Source: Bdellovibrionales bacterium RBG_16_40_8 (lineage in GTDB: Bacteria; Bdellovibrionota; Bdellovibrionia; Bdellovibrionales; UBA1609). Taken from it: DNA of 10,179 nt. A program made the position numbers and the translations under genes. Shown piece by piece: positions 1 through 7,068 of this stretch; positions within the stretch are counted from its first letter, which is position 1, and each line of letters begins with the position of its first letter. Under the pieces are notes generated by a model. It saw only the letters and a program-made list of their open reading frames with translations. It ran no database searches and was not told where the DNA came from. The DNA lies in the NCBI GenBank assembly GCA_001769925.1, contig MEPT01000106.1:29917-40095 (forward strand). Direction: 5' to 3'.

Positions 1-239
1 TTCATCTCCATAAAAAGCTGCGCCGCTAATGTTTTGTTTGGAGCAAGAACAAGTGTTGGAATTTGCAATTTTTCTATAACATTTGCCATCGTAAAGGTTT
101 TACCAGAACCCGTAACCCCAAGTAATACCTGGTGAGAAACTCCTCGTTCTATATGTGTGGTGAGCTGTTCAATAGCTTGTGGTTGATCTCCGGCTGGCTT
201 AAGTAAACTTGAAATTTTAAATTTTTTTTTCTTTTTCAC
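1..239 (-). CDS. uvrB: UvrB, excinuclease ABC subunit B, N-terminal 79 residues (partial)
   Basis: The left edge of the window cuts this gene, so only the N-terminus is present. UvrB is the damage-verifying helicase of nucleotide excision repair: it is loaded by UvrA and recruits UvrC. The visible part starts with a lysine-rich stretch, then [20 protein letters not shown], the typical UvrB opening. The Walker A P-loop GVTGSGKT follows at residues 41-48, then [21 protein letters not shown] and LAAQLFMEM, equivalent to the usual LAAQLYxEF. The start is GTG at 239-237, inside the cysS stop region (GTGA overlap of 4 nt). I see no separate Shine-Dalgarno, so translation is probably coupled to cysS. 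Codons 4-6 lie in a run of nine A residues. Identification is firm; the C-terminal domains cannot be judged here. Confidence 0.93.
   Translation of the reverse strand, partial: MKKKKKFKISSLLKPAGDQPQAIEQLTTHIERGVSHQVLLGVTGSGKTFTMANVIEKLQIPTLVLAPNKTLAAQLFMEM
222..230 (-). repeat. A9 homopolymer at uvrB codons 4-6
   Basis: On the coding (minus) strand there is an uninterrupted run of nine A, six codons into uvrB, followed by TTTAAAATTT. It encodes the Lys-Lys-Lys part of the N-terminus. Such tracts can slip during replication or transcription, but whether this one does is not visible from one sequence. Confidence 0.6.
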
Positions 240-1711
240 AAACGTGTCTTGTCGACTTCCCACGTCGAACCTTCTGGCGCATCTTGCACTAGCACTCCCA
301 TTTTGTTCAACTCATCACGTAGCTCATCAGATAGAGCATAATTTTTCTCGATACGAGCGCGCGTACGGGCCGCCACCGTTTTATCAATATTTTCGCGAGC
401 AAGTCCGCGCCGACGCAGAATCATATCATCGAGTTTATGCAAAAAAGTAATCGGCTCTTCTTGAAAAATCGCCATAAGCTCAGCCTGTTTTCTAAGCCAA
501 GCAAAGTATACTTCTGCGATAGCTTGCTGGTCTGGCTTTATCTTACCCGGCACACGACAAAGATTATTAAATACCCGCATAACCTCATAAAAAGCCGCCA
601 TTACTTCAGGAGTATTAAAATCATCATCTAAAGATAACGCTATTTTCTCATCAGCCGTAGCTATCATATCAAGAAAACTCTTTGGTACCGGAACCAGCTG
701 TAGCCCAGAATTTTTTAATTTTTCGGCAAATGCAAGACTTGAATAAAATCTAGCTAAATTACCAATTGAACGCTCGATCTGACCTTGCGAAAAATCTACG
801 TTAGAACGATAGTGCGAAGAAAGAATCATAAATTTTAATATTTCTCCGTTATACTCTTCCATAAACGAGCGACCTGATCGCACATTACCTAATGACTTAG
901 ACATTTTTTGATTAGAAAAAACTAGCATGTTATTATGCATCCAATAGCGCGCAAAGGGTTTACCAGAACGACCCTCGCTTTGCGCAATTTCATTTTCATG
1001 ATGCGGAAAAATTAAATCTAAGCCACCACCATGAATATCTATTGTTTCACCTAACAAGGTGTGCGCCATACATGAACACTCAATGTGCCAACCCGGTCGC
1101 CCCGGGCCCCACGGAGAATCCCACGACGGCTCACCCGGCTTTGATGCCTTCCACAGAGCAAAATCTACCACATGTTTTTTTTGCTCGTTGATATTTACTC
1201 TGGTGCCAGCCATAAGTTCATCAATATTTTTATTTGAAAGCTTACCGTATTCTGAAAATTTCGTGACATCATAATAAACATCACCATCAAGTACATAGGC
1301 ATGCTCATTTGTAACTAGCTCTTTAATAAAGGTAATAATTTGTGGTAAAAATTCGGTCACTTTAGGGTTATGGCTATGTTTTTTTAGTTTGAGCGTTTCG
1401 TAGTCTTTTTCAAATTCTTTTATGTACTTTTCTGAAATTTCTGAAGATGCTACTCCATCTTTCAAAGATCGCTGAATTATTTTATCGTCAATATCTGTAT
1501 AATTATAAACAAACGTAACCTTATAACCTTTTTTCTCAAGCCAATTTCTTACAATGTTAAAAAAAATAGCGCCGAAGAAATTACCTACATGAAGAAAATC
1601 ATAAACCGTAGGTCCGCACACATACATACTTACTTGACCTGCGATAAGCGGCTTAAATTCTTCTTTTTTTCGCGTCATTGTATTGTAAATAAATAATTTA
1701 TTTTCGCTCAC
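236..1711 (-). CDS. cysS: Cysteinyl-tRNA synthetase
   Basis: This cytoplasmic class I aminoacyl-tRNA synthetase charges tRNA-Cys with cysteine. The 491-residue length is normal for bacterial CysRS. The Rossmann fold opens with [16 protein letters not shown], where HVGN (residues 41-44) is the HIGH-type motif. The zinc site that selects cysteine is complete by alignment to the E. coli enzyme: Cys32, Cys212 (in [10 protein letters not shown]), His237 and Glu241 (in [12 protein letters not shown]). The signature KMSKS is exact at residues 269-273. Helical and anticodon-binding regions follow. The residue usually arginine two places after HVGN is Phe46. The start is GTG at 1711-1709, with AGAGG overlapping the gltX stop as ribosome binding site. 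It lies 9 nt after gltX and overlaps uvrB by 4 nt, so it is probably cotranscribed with both. Confidence 0.97.
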   Translation of the reverse strand: MSENKLFIYNTMTRKKEEFKPLIAGQVSMYVCGPTVYDFLHVGNFFGAIFFNIVRNWLEKKGYKVTFVYNYTDIDDKIIQRSLKDGVASSEISEKYIKEFEKDYETLKLKKHSHNPKVTEFLPQIITFIKELVTNEHAYVLDGDVYYDVTKFSEYGKLSNKNIDELMAGTRVNINEQKKHVVDFALWKASKPGEPSWDSPWGPGRPGWHIECSCMAHTLLGETIDIHGGGLDLIFPHHENEIAQSEGRSGKPFARYWMHNNMLVFSNQKMSKSLGNVRSGRSFMEEYNGEILKFMILSSHYRSNVDFSQGQIERSIGNLARFYSSLAFAEKLKNSGLQLVPVPKSFLDMIATADEKIALSLDDDFNTPEVMAAFYEVMRVFNNLCRVPGKIKPDQQAIAEVYFAWLRKQAELMAIFQEEPITFLHKLDDMILRRRGLARENIDKTVAARTRARIEKNYALSDELRDELNKMGVLVQDAPEGSTWEVDKTRL

Positions 1712-1720
1712 AGAAAACCT

Positions 1721-3181
1721 CTAGATCTTCGATAAAACTATGTCAGCCCGCTCAATAAGCGTTTTTTTCTCTATTAGCGGGACTAATATTTTAAGCTCGG
1801 CTCCGTGGGGTTTGCCAACTATAGCCACGCGAATTGGCATAAAGAGTTCTTTGCCCTTAGCTTTGCAAATATTTTTTACAGTATCCTGAACGGTGAGAAA
1901 TTGCGCCTCACTGATATACTGATCTGACTGACTTGCAAGTTGTCTCTTCCATTCTTCAATTACAATTTTAGTGGTCGGCCATTTGAGAACTTCATTTGCC
2001 TCTTCGTAAACAATAAACGCATCTTGTGAAAGTGGCCGGTAATGCTCTATGGCGTCGACCAAGGTCTCTATAGAAGTTTTATAAACTGAAAGTGACCGGT
2101 CTTGCCATGCGGGATCTTGCGGTAATTTAAGCCCGGCTCGAGCAAAAAATGGCTCAAGACGCGCCCATAGTTCTTGGTGTGGTAGTGCACGCAAATACTG
2201 CGCGTTCATCCATTTAAGTTTTGCCTCATCAAAAACTGCAGCAGCCGAATTCAATCTCTCAGTTGAAAATTGCTCAACAAGTTCTTTTTGCGATAAAATC
2301 TCTTGGGCATTTGGTGAGCTCCAACCAAGAAGCGCTATAAAATTAGTTATAGCTTCAGGCAAATAGCCATTTTCCCTATATTCTTTCACACTAGTTGCAC
2401 CGTGACGCTTTGAAAGTTTCTGCCTGTCGCTGCCCAAAATAATAGATAAATGGCCAAATTGTGGAAGCTCATAGCCAAAAGCTTCGTAAAGCATCATCTG
2501 CCGCAAAGTATTTGAAAGATGCTCTTCTGCTCGTAAAACATGGGTGATCTTCATTAGCGCATCATCGATAACGCAGCAAAAATTATATACTGGCATTCCA
2601 CCTGAACGAAGGCATACGAAATCTCCAACCATATCAGACGGAAACTTCACCTCTCCCCTTACTAAATCAACAAACGAAAATTCTCTAGTAAGATCTGGAA
2701 CTTTAAACCGCACTACTGCTTTTTCGCCATTACTTAATTTTTTTTCAGCTTCTTTTAATGGCAATTCTCGATACGGGCTACTGACTTGCGGCGGGCGGCC
2801 CATTCTTTGAGCCTCTTTTCGTTGCAAATCTATTTCGACATCAGTGAGAAAACAATAATAAGCGCGGCCTTCTTTAAGTAATTTGTCAGCATGTTCGCGG
2901 TAAATTGATAAACGTTCACTTTGTCTATAAGGGCCATAAGGCCCAATATCTTTTAGCGTGTCAGCTTCTACCCCTTCATCACTAATGTAACCAAGCCATT
3001 TAAGATCTGACAGCTGCAGGCGCAAAAATTCTTCTGATGAGCGCTCTTCATCTGTGTCTTCAACACGCAATACAAATTTACCATTATGTTTACGCGCATA
3101 AAGATAACTATAAAGTGCTGTACGCGCACCGCCTACATGCAAATATCCAGTGGGGCTTGGAGCAAAACGTGTTCTTACCAT
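1721..3181 (-). CDS. gltX: Glutamyl-tRNA synthetase
   Basis: This cytoplasmic class I synthetase charges tRNA-Glu with glutamate. Charged Glu-tRNA can also feed tetrapyrrole synthesis or, in a non-discriminating enzyme, tRNA-Gln amidation. The 486-residue length is typical. The N-terminal catalytic signature VRTRFAPSPTGYLHVGGART carries the HIGH-type motif HVGG (15-18). VLRVEDTDEERS follows at about 37-48, and the KMSKS equivalent is KLSKR (255-259) in the standard context GSDRQKLSKRHGA. The C-terminal third is the helical anticodon-binding region. The SWIM-type zinc cysteines of E. coli GluRS are absent (only Cys110 in AYYCFLTDVE), as in many bacterial enzymes. The ATG start fits the conserved N-terminus, but there is no convincing Shine-Dalgarno. 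A perfect TATAAT lies 7 nt upstream. Second gene of the carD-gltX-cysS-uvrB run. Confidence 0.97.
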   Translation of the reverse strand: MVRTRFAPSPTGYLHVGGARTALYSYLYARKHNGKFVLRVEDTDEERSSEEFLRLQLSDLKWLGYISDEGVEADTLKDIGPYGPYRQSERLSIYREHADKLLKEGRAYYCFLTDVEIDLQRKEAQRMGRPPQVSSPYRELPLKEAEKKLSNGEKAVVRFKVPDLTREFSFVDLVRGEVKFPSDMVGDFVCLRSGGMPVYNFCCVIDDALMKITHVLRAEEHLSNTLRQMMLYEAFGYELPQFGHLSIILGSDRQKLSKRHGATSVKEYRENGYLPEAITNFIALLGWSSPNAQEILSQKELVEQFSTERLNSAAAVFDEAKLKWMNAQYLRALPHQELWARLEPFFARAGLKLPQDPAWQDRSLSVYKTSIETLVDAIEHYRPLSQDAFIVYEEANEVLKWPTTKIVIEEWKRQLASQSDQYISEAQFLTVQDTVKNICKAKGKELFMPIRVAIVGKPHGAELKILVPLIEKKTLIERADIVLSKI

Positions 3182-3188
3182 GAGCGCG

Positions 3189-3194
3189 ATTATA
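3189..3194 (-). promoter_or_regulatory. Candidate internal promoter (-10 TATAAT) directly ahead of gltX
   Basis: On the minus strand TATAAT is followed by the 7-nt spacer CGCGCTC and then the gltX ATG. This would place the transcription start at or within a base of the initiation codon. The spacer is G+C-rich in an AT-rich gap, resembling discriminators of stringently controlled promoters. No good -35 element is visible at 16-18 bp upstream (ACAATT or TACAAT), which weakens the call. Confidence 0.35.
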
Positions 3195-3221
3195 ACTTCA
3201 GATTGTTAGAAAATTGTACCT

Positions 3222-3713
3222 TTATTTACTGCCGAGAAAGCTCACCATGTCATCTTCGGTCTTTAGAGTCTCTTCGCCTATGCACAGTTGCAATTCACGA
3301 AAAAGATACCCACGGGCGAGCTCTAGCATCTTTTTTTCACCATGACTTAATTCTTTCTCGCCGCGCAACAAATATAAATCACGAAAAACTTCAGCTATCT
3401 CGTAAAGTGAGCCAGTTTTTATTTTCTCCATATACTCACGATAGCGACGATTCCAGGTTTGTTTATCAACTTTGACATCTTTTTTCTGTACTATAGACAC
3501 AACTCTTTGCGCATCATCACGAGTAATGATTGGACGAAGCTTAGCTTCTGGATTATGCACCGGAACTAATGCCTCTACATTACTATTAAAGAGCTGAAAA
3601 CGATAAAACGTCTGTTTTATGCCACATAGTTCTTTAGCCTCAATGGCTGTGATTCGCCCTACACCGCTACCGGCATAAACAGCGTTATCACCAATTTTGA
3701 ACTGTAACGACAT
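3222..3713 (-). CDS. carD: CarD/CdnL family RNA-polymerase-binding transcription regulator
   Basis: CarD/CdnL proteins bind the RNA polymerase beta subunit at promoters and stabilise the open complex, acting especially at rRNA and tRNA promoters. The 163-residue length matches single-unit CdnL proteins, without the HMGA-like tail of Myxococcus CarD. Residues 1-60 form the RNAP-interacting domain, with FKIGDNAVYAGSGVGRI replacing the familiar VYPxHGVGxI, and the FYRFQLFNSNVEALVPV strands. The C-terminal helical DNA-contact domain contains WNRRYREYMEKIKTG. Trp87 there corresponds to the tryptophan that wedges at the upstream edge of the bubble in mycobacterial CarD. The motif YEIAEVFRDLYLLRGEKELSHGE is also diagnostic. 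The ATG start has a strong AGGGGAGT (3725-3718) upstream. It probably leads an operon with gltX 40 nt downstream. The symbol carD is used for the family; cdnL would be equally apt. Confidence 0.93.
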   Translation of the reverse strand: MSLQFKIGDNAVYAGSGVGRITAIEAKELCGIKQTFYRFQLFNSNVEALVPVHNPEAKLRPIITRDDAQRVVSIVQKKDVKVDKQTWNRRYREYMEKIKTGSLYEIAEVFRDLYLLRGEKELSHGEKKMLELARGYLFRELQLCIGEETLKTEDDMVSFLGSK

Positions 3714-3759
3714 TCAAACTCCCCTGTTATATTCAATAATGTAAATCAGTTGCCACAAG

Positions 3760-3788
3760 TTTATAGCATTTTTGACACGACTTATCAA
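3760..3788 (-). promoter_or_regulatory. Sigma70-like promoter for carD (operon)
   Basis: On the minus strand, TTGATA (3788-3783) and TATAAA (3765-3760) are separated by exactly 17 bp. Each hexamer matches the sigma70 consensus in five of six positions. The predicted start near 3753 leaves a leader of about 40 nt containing the strong ribosome binding site AGGGGAGT ahead of the carD ATG. It lies in the 147-bp gap between the protease stop and carD and would serve carD-gltX-cysS-uvrB. No transcription data are available. Confidence 0.6.
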
Positions 3789-3823
3789 ATATGGAGCCTA
3801 ATAACGCTGCTACCCTGAAGTAT

Positions 3824-3837
3824 TTATACGACGCGTT
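3824..3837. repeat. Short repeat copy downstream of the protease gene
   Basis: On the plus strand this site reads TTATA followed directly by CGACGCGTT, containing the palindrome ACGCGT. A similar site (6116-6132), with three extra bases GCG between the two parts, lies on the other side of the protease gene in the same orientation. It may be chance. Confidence 0.25.
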
Positions 3838-3860
3838 ATATTTATTATCTATTACTGCCT

Positions 3861-6029
3861 CTATTCGTATGTAATTGCCAGTGCATATGGCTGCCGCAAC
3901 TCTTTGCCCATAGGCACGTTGACCCCTTTTACTGTGATCTGCACCTGACTTGGCTTACCTAGAATAATTTGCTCGGTATTATTTATCTCACTTACACTTA
4001 CATATGCTTTATCACTAGTTTGAGCCAAAAGGTCTATATTGTTTACCAACGCTCGTGCGACAGAAGGGCTCCCCGGGGCATCTGAGTAAACCAGCGTAAT
4101 TTTTCGTACAGCCTTCTCAATGTTATATATTTTAGATTCTCCTGTCCCCACTCCAATTTTTTCGTCAATAAGCACTGACTGAGACGTTACCGCCTGACCT
4201 GTATTTACACGGCCATAACCTTGATCTGAATTTGGCCCAGGATTTAGAAGCTCCTGACCTTTTTCTTTACCAATTTCGCCATACTGCCCGGGGTATAGAT
4301 CGTCTGCGGTATGAAGCAATACCGCTTTAACCAGTGCTGCACTTGGAGTTTCTATTTTTCTAGTTTTTATTAAATACTCTCTAACTATAGCCGCAGCCCC
4401 TGCAGCTAACGGAGTAGACATAGAGGTTCCTCCGCTAAAGCAGTAGTCTTTATTGTATCTACCCCAAAGATCGTTAGATTTTTCCACATGAGAACAATTA
4501 GAAAGAATGTTTGAACCAGGAGCAACCACATCAGGTTTTATACGACCATCCAAAGTTGGGCCGCGTGATGAAAAGGCAACAATACCTTGCGGATTGTTCG
4601 ATAAAACATCGCTGGCAAGGGGGTCAACTGGCCAAGGTGCAGTGTCGCCTAAAATTATATCTCCAAGTTTTTTTTGAACCCCACCGTGATGCACAAGATT
4701 TTCTGAAGCCCCTACAGAAATAATATTTTTTGCAGTTGCAGGAGAACTTATCGACCCAGCATCGACTCTTCCATCATGATCGGCATCTACCCCCTCGTTA
4801 CCAGCAGCAAAAAGTATTACCATGTCTGGGTGCTCCCATATAAAATCATCAACCTGCAATGTCTCAACAGTATAAGTTCCACGTGCAGACGGATCGCCCC
4901 AAGAGTTCGTATGTATGCGTGCCCCCGAATTGTAGGCTTGGGTAAATAGTATACGTAGATCACCGGGAGTAGTTAATGTTTGATAGGCCTGTGACCATAA
5001 GCTCTGCACAATAAGCTTTACTCCGGTAGCACCGCCTGTGATCATGCGATTAGAATCTTCACCCGCTCCGCCCACAGATCCTGTAACATGAGTGCCGTGG
5101 CCATAAAAGTCAGCCCATGTTTTAGAGGCATATCCAAAAGCCTCACCGCTTTTAAAATTCAAAAAATCTCGAGCAAGTGTTGTGGTGTCGCCCGTATCAA
5201 GGCCTGTATCAGCAACAGTGACAACCTCGCCTACGCCTTTGAAGCCTTTACTCCAAGCTTGTTCGAAATTCATTACTTTTGTCCCAGACTCATATCCGGT
5301 AAGCTCTGTAAAGTCCCCTCTCGGAAAAATCGCAGGTGGCGGCAACTCTTCATCGGCTTGCTGAGTAACAATTTGTGGAATAACAAAATTTCTCAATTGC
5401 ATTTGCGATTTTTTGGCTACCCATTCAACTCCACCTAAAGATGCGATCCATGAAAAATCACGCACAAGGGCTCTTAACGTAATAGTAGATGAAGATATGC
5501 CGGTAATTAGCACTCCTTTTTGCGTTAGATCATTTACAAGGGCTTGTGCATTTGTACCGTTAAAGAGCTGAAGAGATATGTCCTGAAACTGATCGCGATT
5601 GAAAATACTTCGCACCTTAAGCTCTGGGCTTAGGCGAACCTCTGCATGATAAATCGCCGCACCCTTAAAATTTGGCAAATTTACAATCAGGGCATCAACC
5701 TGAGCCTGTGTTGCACGAATAATATAGGCATCTTCAGGCACGTATCGCAAAATTTCTATACCTGATTGGCGAAGCCTTATCTCATCTTTGCGCGTAATAT
5801 GAGTTTTAAATTGCAGAATAAAATAGAGCGATCTTTCATTCAGAGAATTAATCCCTGTATTAGAAGTTAAGTTATTTAACGAACCCAAAGCCTTAAATTT
5901 ATCAGTTTGATTTAACTCGCTGATACTTGTCGTACCCGCCCGCAGATAAATTTTATCGCCCGCGTCCACACTAATACATATGTGAAGAAATAAAAACAAA
6001 ACCCCTAACGATAAACCTTTGGTAACCAT
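3861..6029 (-). CDS. Secreted subtilisin-like serine protease (MEROPS S8, KP-43-like)
   Basis: This 722-residue protease is probably exported. Residues 1-23 form a Sec signal peptide (Lys4, hydrophobic core 6-19, likely cleavage after SVDA). Residues about 65-215 form a propeptide or inhibitor region with YFILQFKTHITRKDEIRLRQ. The catalytic triad is intact: Asp274 (VADTGLD), His311 (GHGTHVTG) and Ser536 (SGGTSMSTP), with oxyanion Asn411 (FAAGNEG). DADHDGRVDAGSISSPATAKN after Asn411 resembles a calcium-binding loop as in alkaline protease KP-43. The C-terminal region (about 620-722) has LVYSDAPGSP, ALVNNIDL and the ending QPYALAIT, matching the beta-barrel domain of that family. LHIC lacks a proper lipobox, so it is not a lipoprotein. 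The ATG has a very G-rich ribosome binding site. No partner gene is adjacent. The substrate is unknown; nutrition or prey degradation is inference. Confidence 0.92.
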   Translation of the reverse strand: MVTKGLSLGVLFLFLHICISVDAGDKIYLRAGTTSISELNQTDKFKALGSLNNLTSNTGINSLNERSLYFILQFKTHITRKDEIRLRQSGIEILRYVPEDAYIIRATQAQVDALIVNLPNFKGAAIYHAEVRLSPELKVRSIFNRDQFQDISLQLFNGTNAQALVNDLTQKGVLITGISSSTITLRALVRDFSWIASLGGVEWVAKKSQMQLRNFVIPQIVTQQADEELPPPAIFPRGDFTELTGYESGTKVMNFEQAWSKGFKGVGEVVTVADTGLDTGDTTTLARDFLNFKSGEAFGYASKTWADFYGHGTHVTGSVGGAGEDSNRMITGGATGVKLIVQSLWSQAYQTLTTPGDLRILFTQAYNSGARIHTNSWGDPSARGTYTVETLQVDDFIWEHPDMVILFAAGNEGVDADHDGRVDAGSISSPATAKNIISVGASENLVHHGGVQKKLGDIILGDTAPWPVDPLASDVLSNNPQGIVAFSSRGPTLDGRIKPDVVAPGSNILSNCSHVEKSNDLWGRYNKDYCFSGGTSMSTPLAAGAAAIVREYLIKTRKIETPSAALVKAVLLHTADDLYPGQYGEIGKEKGQELLNPGPNSDQGYGRVNTGQAVTSQSVLIDEKIGVGTGESKIYNIEKAVRKITLVYSDAPGSPSVARALVNNIDLLAQTSDKAYVSVSEINNTEQIILGKPSQVQITVKGVNVPMGKELRQPYALAITYE

Positions 6030-6032
6030 TGG

Positions 6033-6045
6033 CCCCTCCCCCTCT
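6033..6045 (-). promoter_or_regulatory. Extended G-rich ribosome binding site of the protease gene
   Basis: On the minus strand AGAGGGGGAGGGG ends 3 nt before the ATG. It contains the core GAGG twice-like purine run and supports the ATG at 6029 as the start. It is the most G-rich stretch in the window and is much longer than the other ribosome binding sites here, suggesting strong or structure-sensitive initiation. Confidence 0.6.
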
Positions 6046-6115
6046 GGCGGTTCCAGCGTCTTGAAGATTTCACCACGACTTTGGTCTTGGTCCTAGTAAT
6101 TTTTCATCATTATCC

Positions 6116-6132
6116 TTATAGCGCGACGCGTT
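6116..6132. repeat. Short repeat copy upstream of the protease gene
   Basis: On the plus strand this reads TTATA, GCG, CGACGCGTT. It is the partner of the site at 3824-3837, so the two imperfect copies bracket the protease gene as direct repeats. No flanking target duplication, transposase or integrase is seen. Confidence 0.25.
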
Positions 6133-6150
6133 CTTTTGCTCAGATGCAAT

Positions 6151-7068
6151 CTAACCGGGGGTAAGGTTACGGCGTACCTCTAGCAGGCAGTAGGCGCCGC
6201 TTGGCAGGGCCCTTTTTTGTGTGTCGTAAATTAACATCTCGCCTGACTCAAAGACGTAGTCATTATGCTTTTTTTTCAGGTTCGCGTTTGCTAAATCTGC
6301 ACAAACTTGTCGAAGTTGGTTTTCAAGAGAAATAGGCGTGTAGCCTGGCGAGTGCGCTGAAAGAAGTAAAAATGCGAAATCATCAGCCATCAATTTACGT
6401 AAATTTTTTAATAAAGGCAGTAAGTGGTCTTCAATCTTCCAGGCCTGATTTGTATTGCCACGTCCGAAGCTAGGCGGATCTAAAATAATACCTTGATATT
6501 TACTCCCTCGGCGAATTTCTTTCTCAATAAACTCTTGCACATCATCGACAATCCAACGAATCGGATGACTCGTAAGCCCAGAACTTTCAGCATTTTCACG
6601 TGCCCACTTTACTGACCCCTTAGAGGCATCAAGATGCACAACTTGCGCCCCTGCTGCTGCTGCAAAAAGAGTTGCGCCACCTGTATAAGCAAAAAGATTA
6701 AGCACACGAAACGCATTTTCTTGCGATGAGCTGCCTTTAGACTGTTTCGCACCAATTATTTCACGAAGCTGTAACCAATTTTTTTCTTGCTCGAAAAAAA
6801 TGCCCAAATGCCCAAATGACGTTAATTTCAAATTAAAAAAAATTCCGTGAACTTCAATAACCCAGGGGTTTTTAATATCTTGGTTTTTTATCTTCCACTC
6901 GCCGCGTCCGTCACTAAAACGCACAAATTCAGCATCGACATCTCGCCAATCACTATCTGGTAAAACAGGGTCCCATACTGCGCATGCTGATGGGCGCGCT
7001 ATTCGAAAAGGCCCGACTTGCTCTAACTTCATGAAACGCCCAGAGTCTAAAAGTTTGTATGATTTCAC
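6151..7068 (-). CDS. Class I SAM-dependent methyltransferase, RlmI-like (COG1092 type), probable RNA methyltransferase
   Basis: This cytoplasmic methyltransferase probably acts on 23S rRNA by family resemblance; the exact base is not determined. It has 305 residues, shorter than RlmI (about 396) because there is no N-terminal PUA domain. The N-terminus YKLLDSGRFMKLEQVGPFRIARP matches the short branch of this family. SAM motif I is VLNLFAYTGGATLFAA (122-137), with acidic Asp147 in VVHLDASK and DD at 175-176. Motif IV is LDPPSFGRG (196-204). The SCS motif holding cysteine in E. coli RlmI is replaced by SAH (237-239), so m5C chemistry is doubtful. The start is GTG at 7068, forming a GTGA overlap with the upstream 7TM-HD gene. 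Met13 is an alternative start, but the family N-terminus favours GTG. A short TAACC/GGTTA inverted repeat overlaps the stop, without a T-tract. Confidence 0.85.
   Translation of the reverse strand: MKSYKLLDSGRFMKLEQVGPFRIARPSACAVWDPVLPDSDWRDVDAEFVRFSDGRGEWKIKNQDIKNPWVIEVHGIFFNLKLTSFGHLGIFFEQEKNWLQLREIIGAKQSKGSSSQENAFRVLNLFAYTGGATLFAAAAGAQVVHLDASKGSVKWARENAESSGLTSHPIRWIVDDVQEFIEKEIRRGSKYQGIILDPPSFGRGNTNQAWKIEDHLLPLLKNLRKLMADDFAFLLLSAHSPGYTPISLENQLRQVCADLANANLKKKHNDYVFESGEMLIYDTQKRALPSGAYCLLEVRRNLTPG

Noticed and set aside
2820..2880. Damaged zinc site in GluRS
   Set aside because: Loss of the SWIM-type cysteines is common among bacterial GluRS, so it is not evidence of a defect.
3086..3475. 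Plus-strand reading frame of 129 codons across the gltX/carD junction
   Set aside because: It is antisense to two firmly identified genes, and its translation shows no domain.
3714..3860. Terminator of the protease gene in the gap before carD
   Set aside because: No stable hairpin with a T-tract is visible. The palindrome-like sequence around ACGCGT is too short.
5970..6029. Lipoprotein signal (LHIC) in the protease leader
   Set aside because: The residue before Cys18 is Ile, which does not fit a lipobox. Cleavage after Ala23 (SVDA) by signal peptidase I is more plausible.
6061..6150. Promoter for the protease gene (TATAAG or GATAAT on the minus strand)
   Set aside because: The -10-like hexamers have no acceptable -35 partner at 16-18 bp, so the site cannot be placed with confidence. 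Read-through from the methyltransferase gene is also possible.
6153..6170. Terminator at the end of the methyltransferase gene (TAACC/GGTTA stem)
   Set aside because: The stem has only 5 bp, a large loop, lies partly in coding sequence and has no following T-tract on the minus strand.
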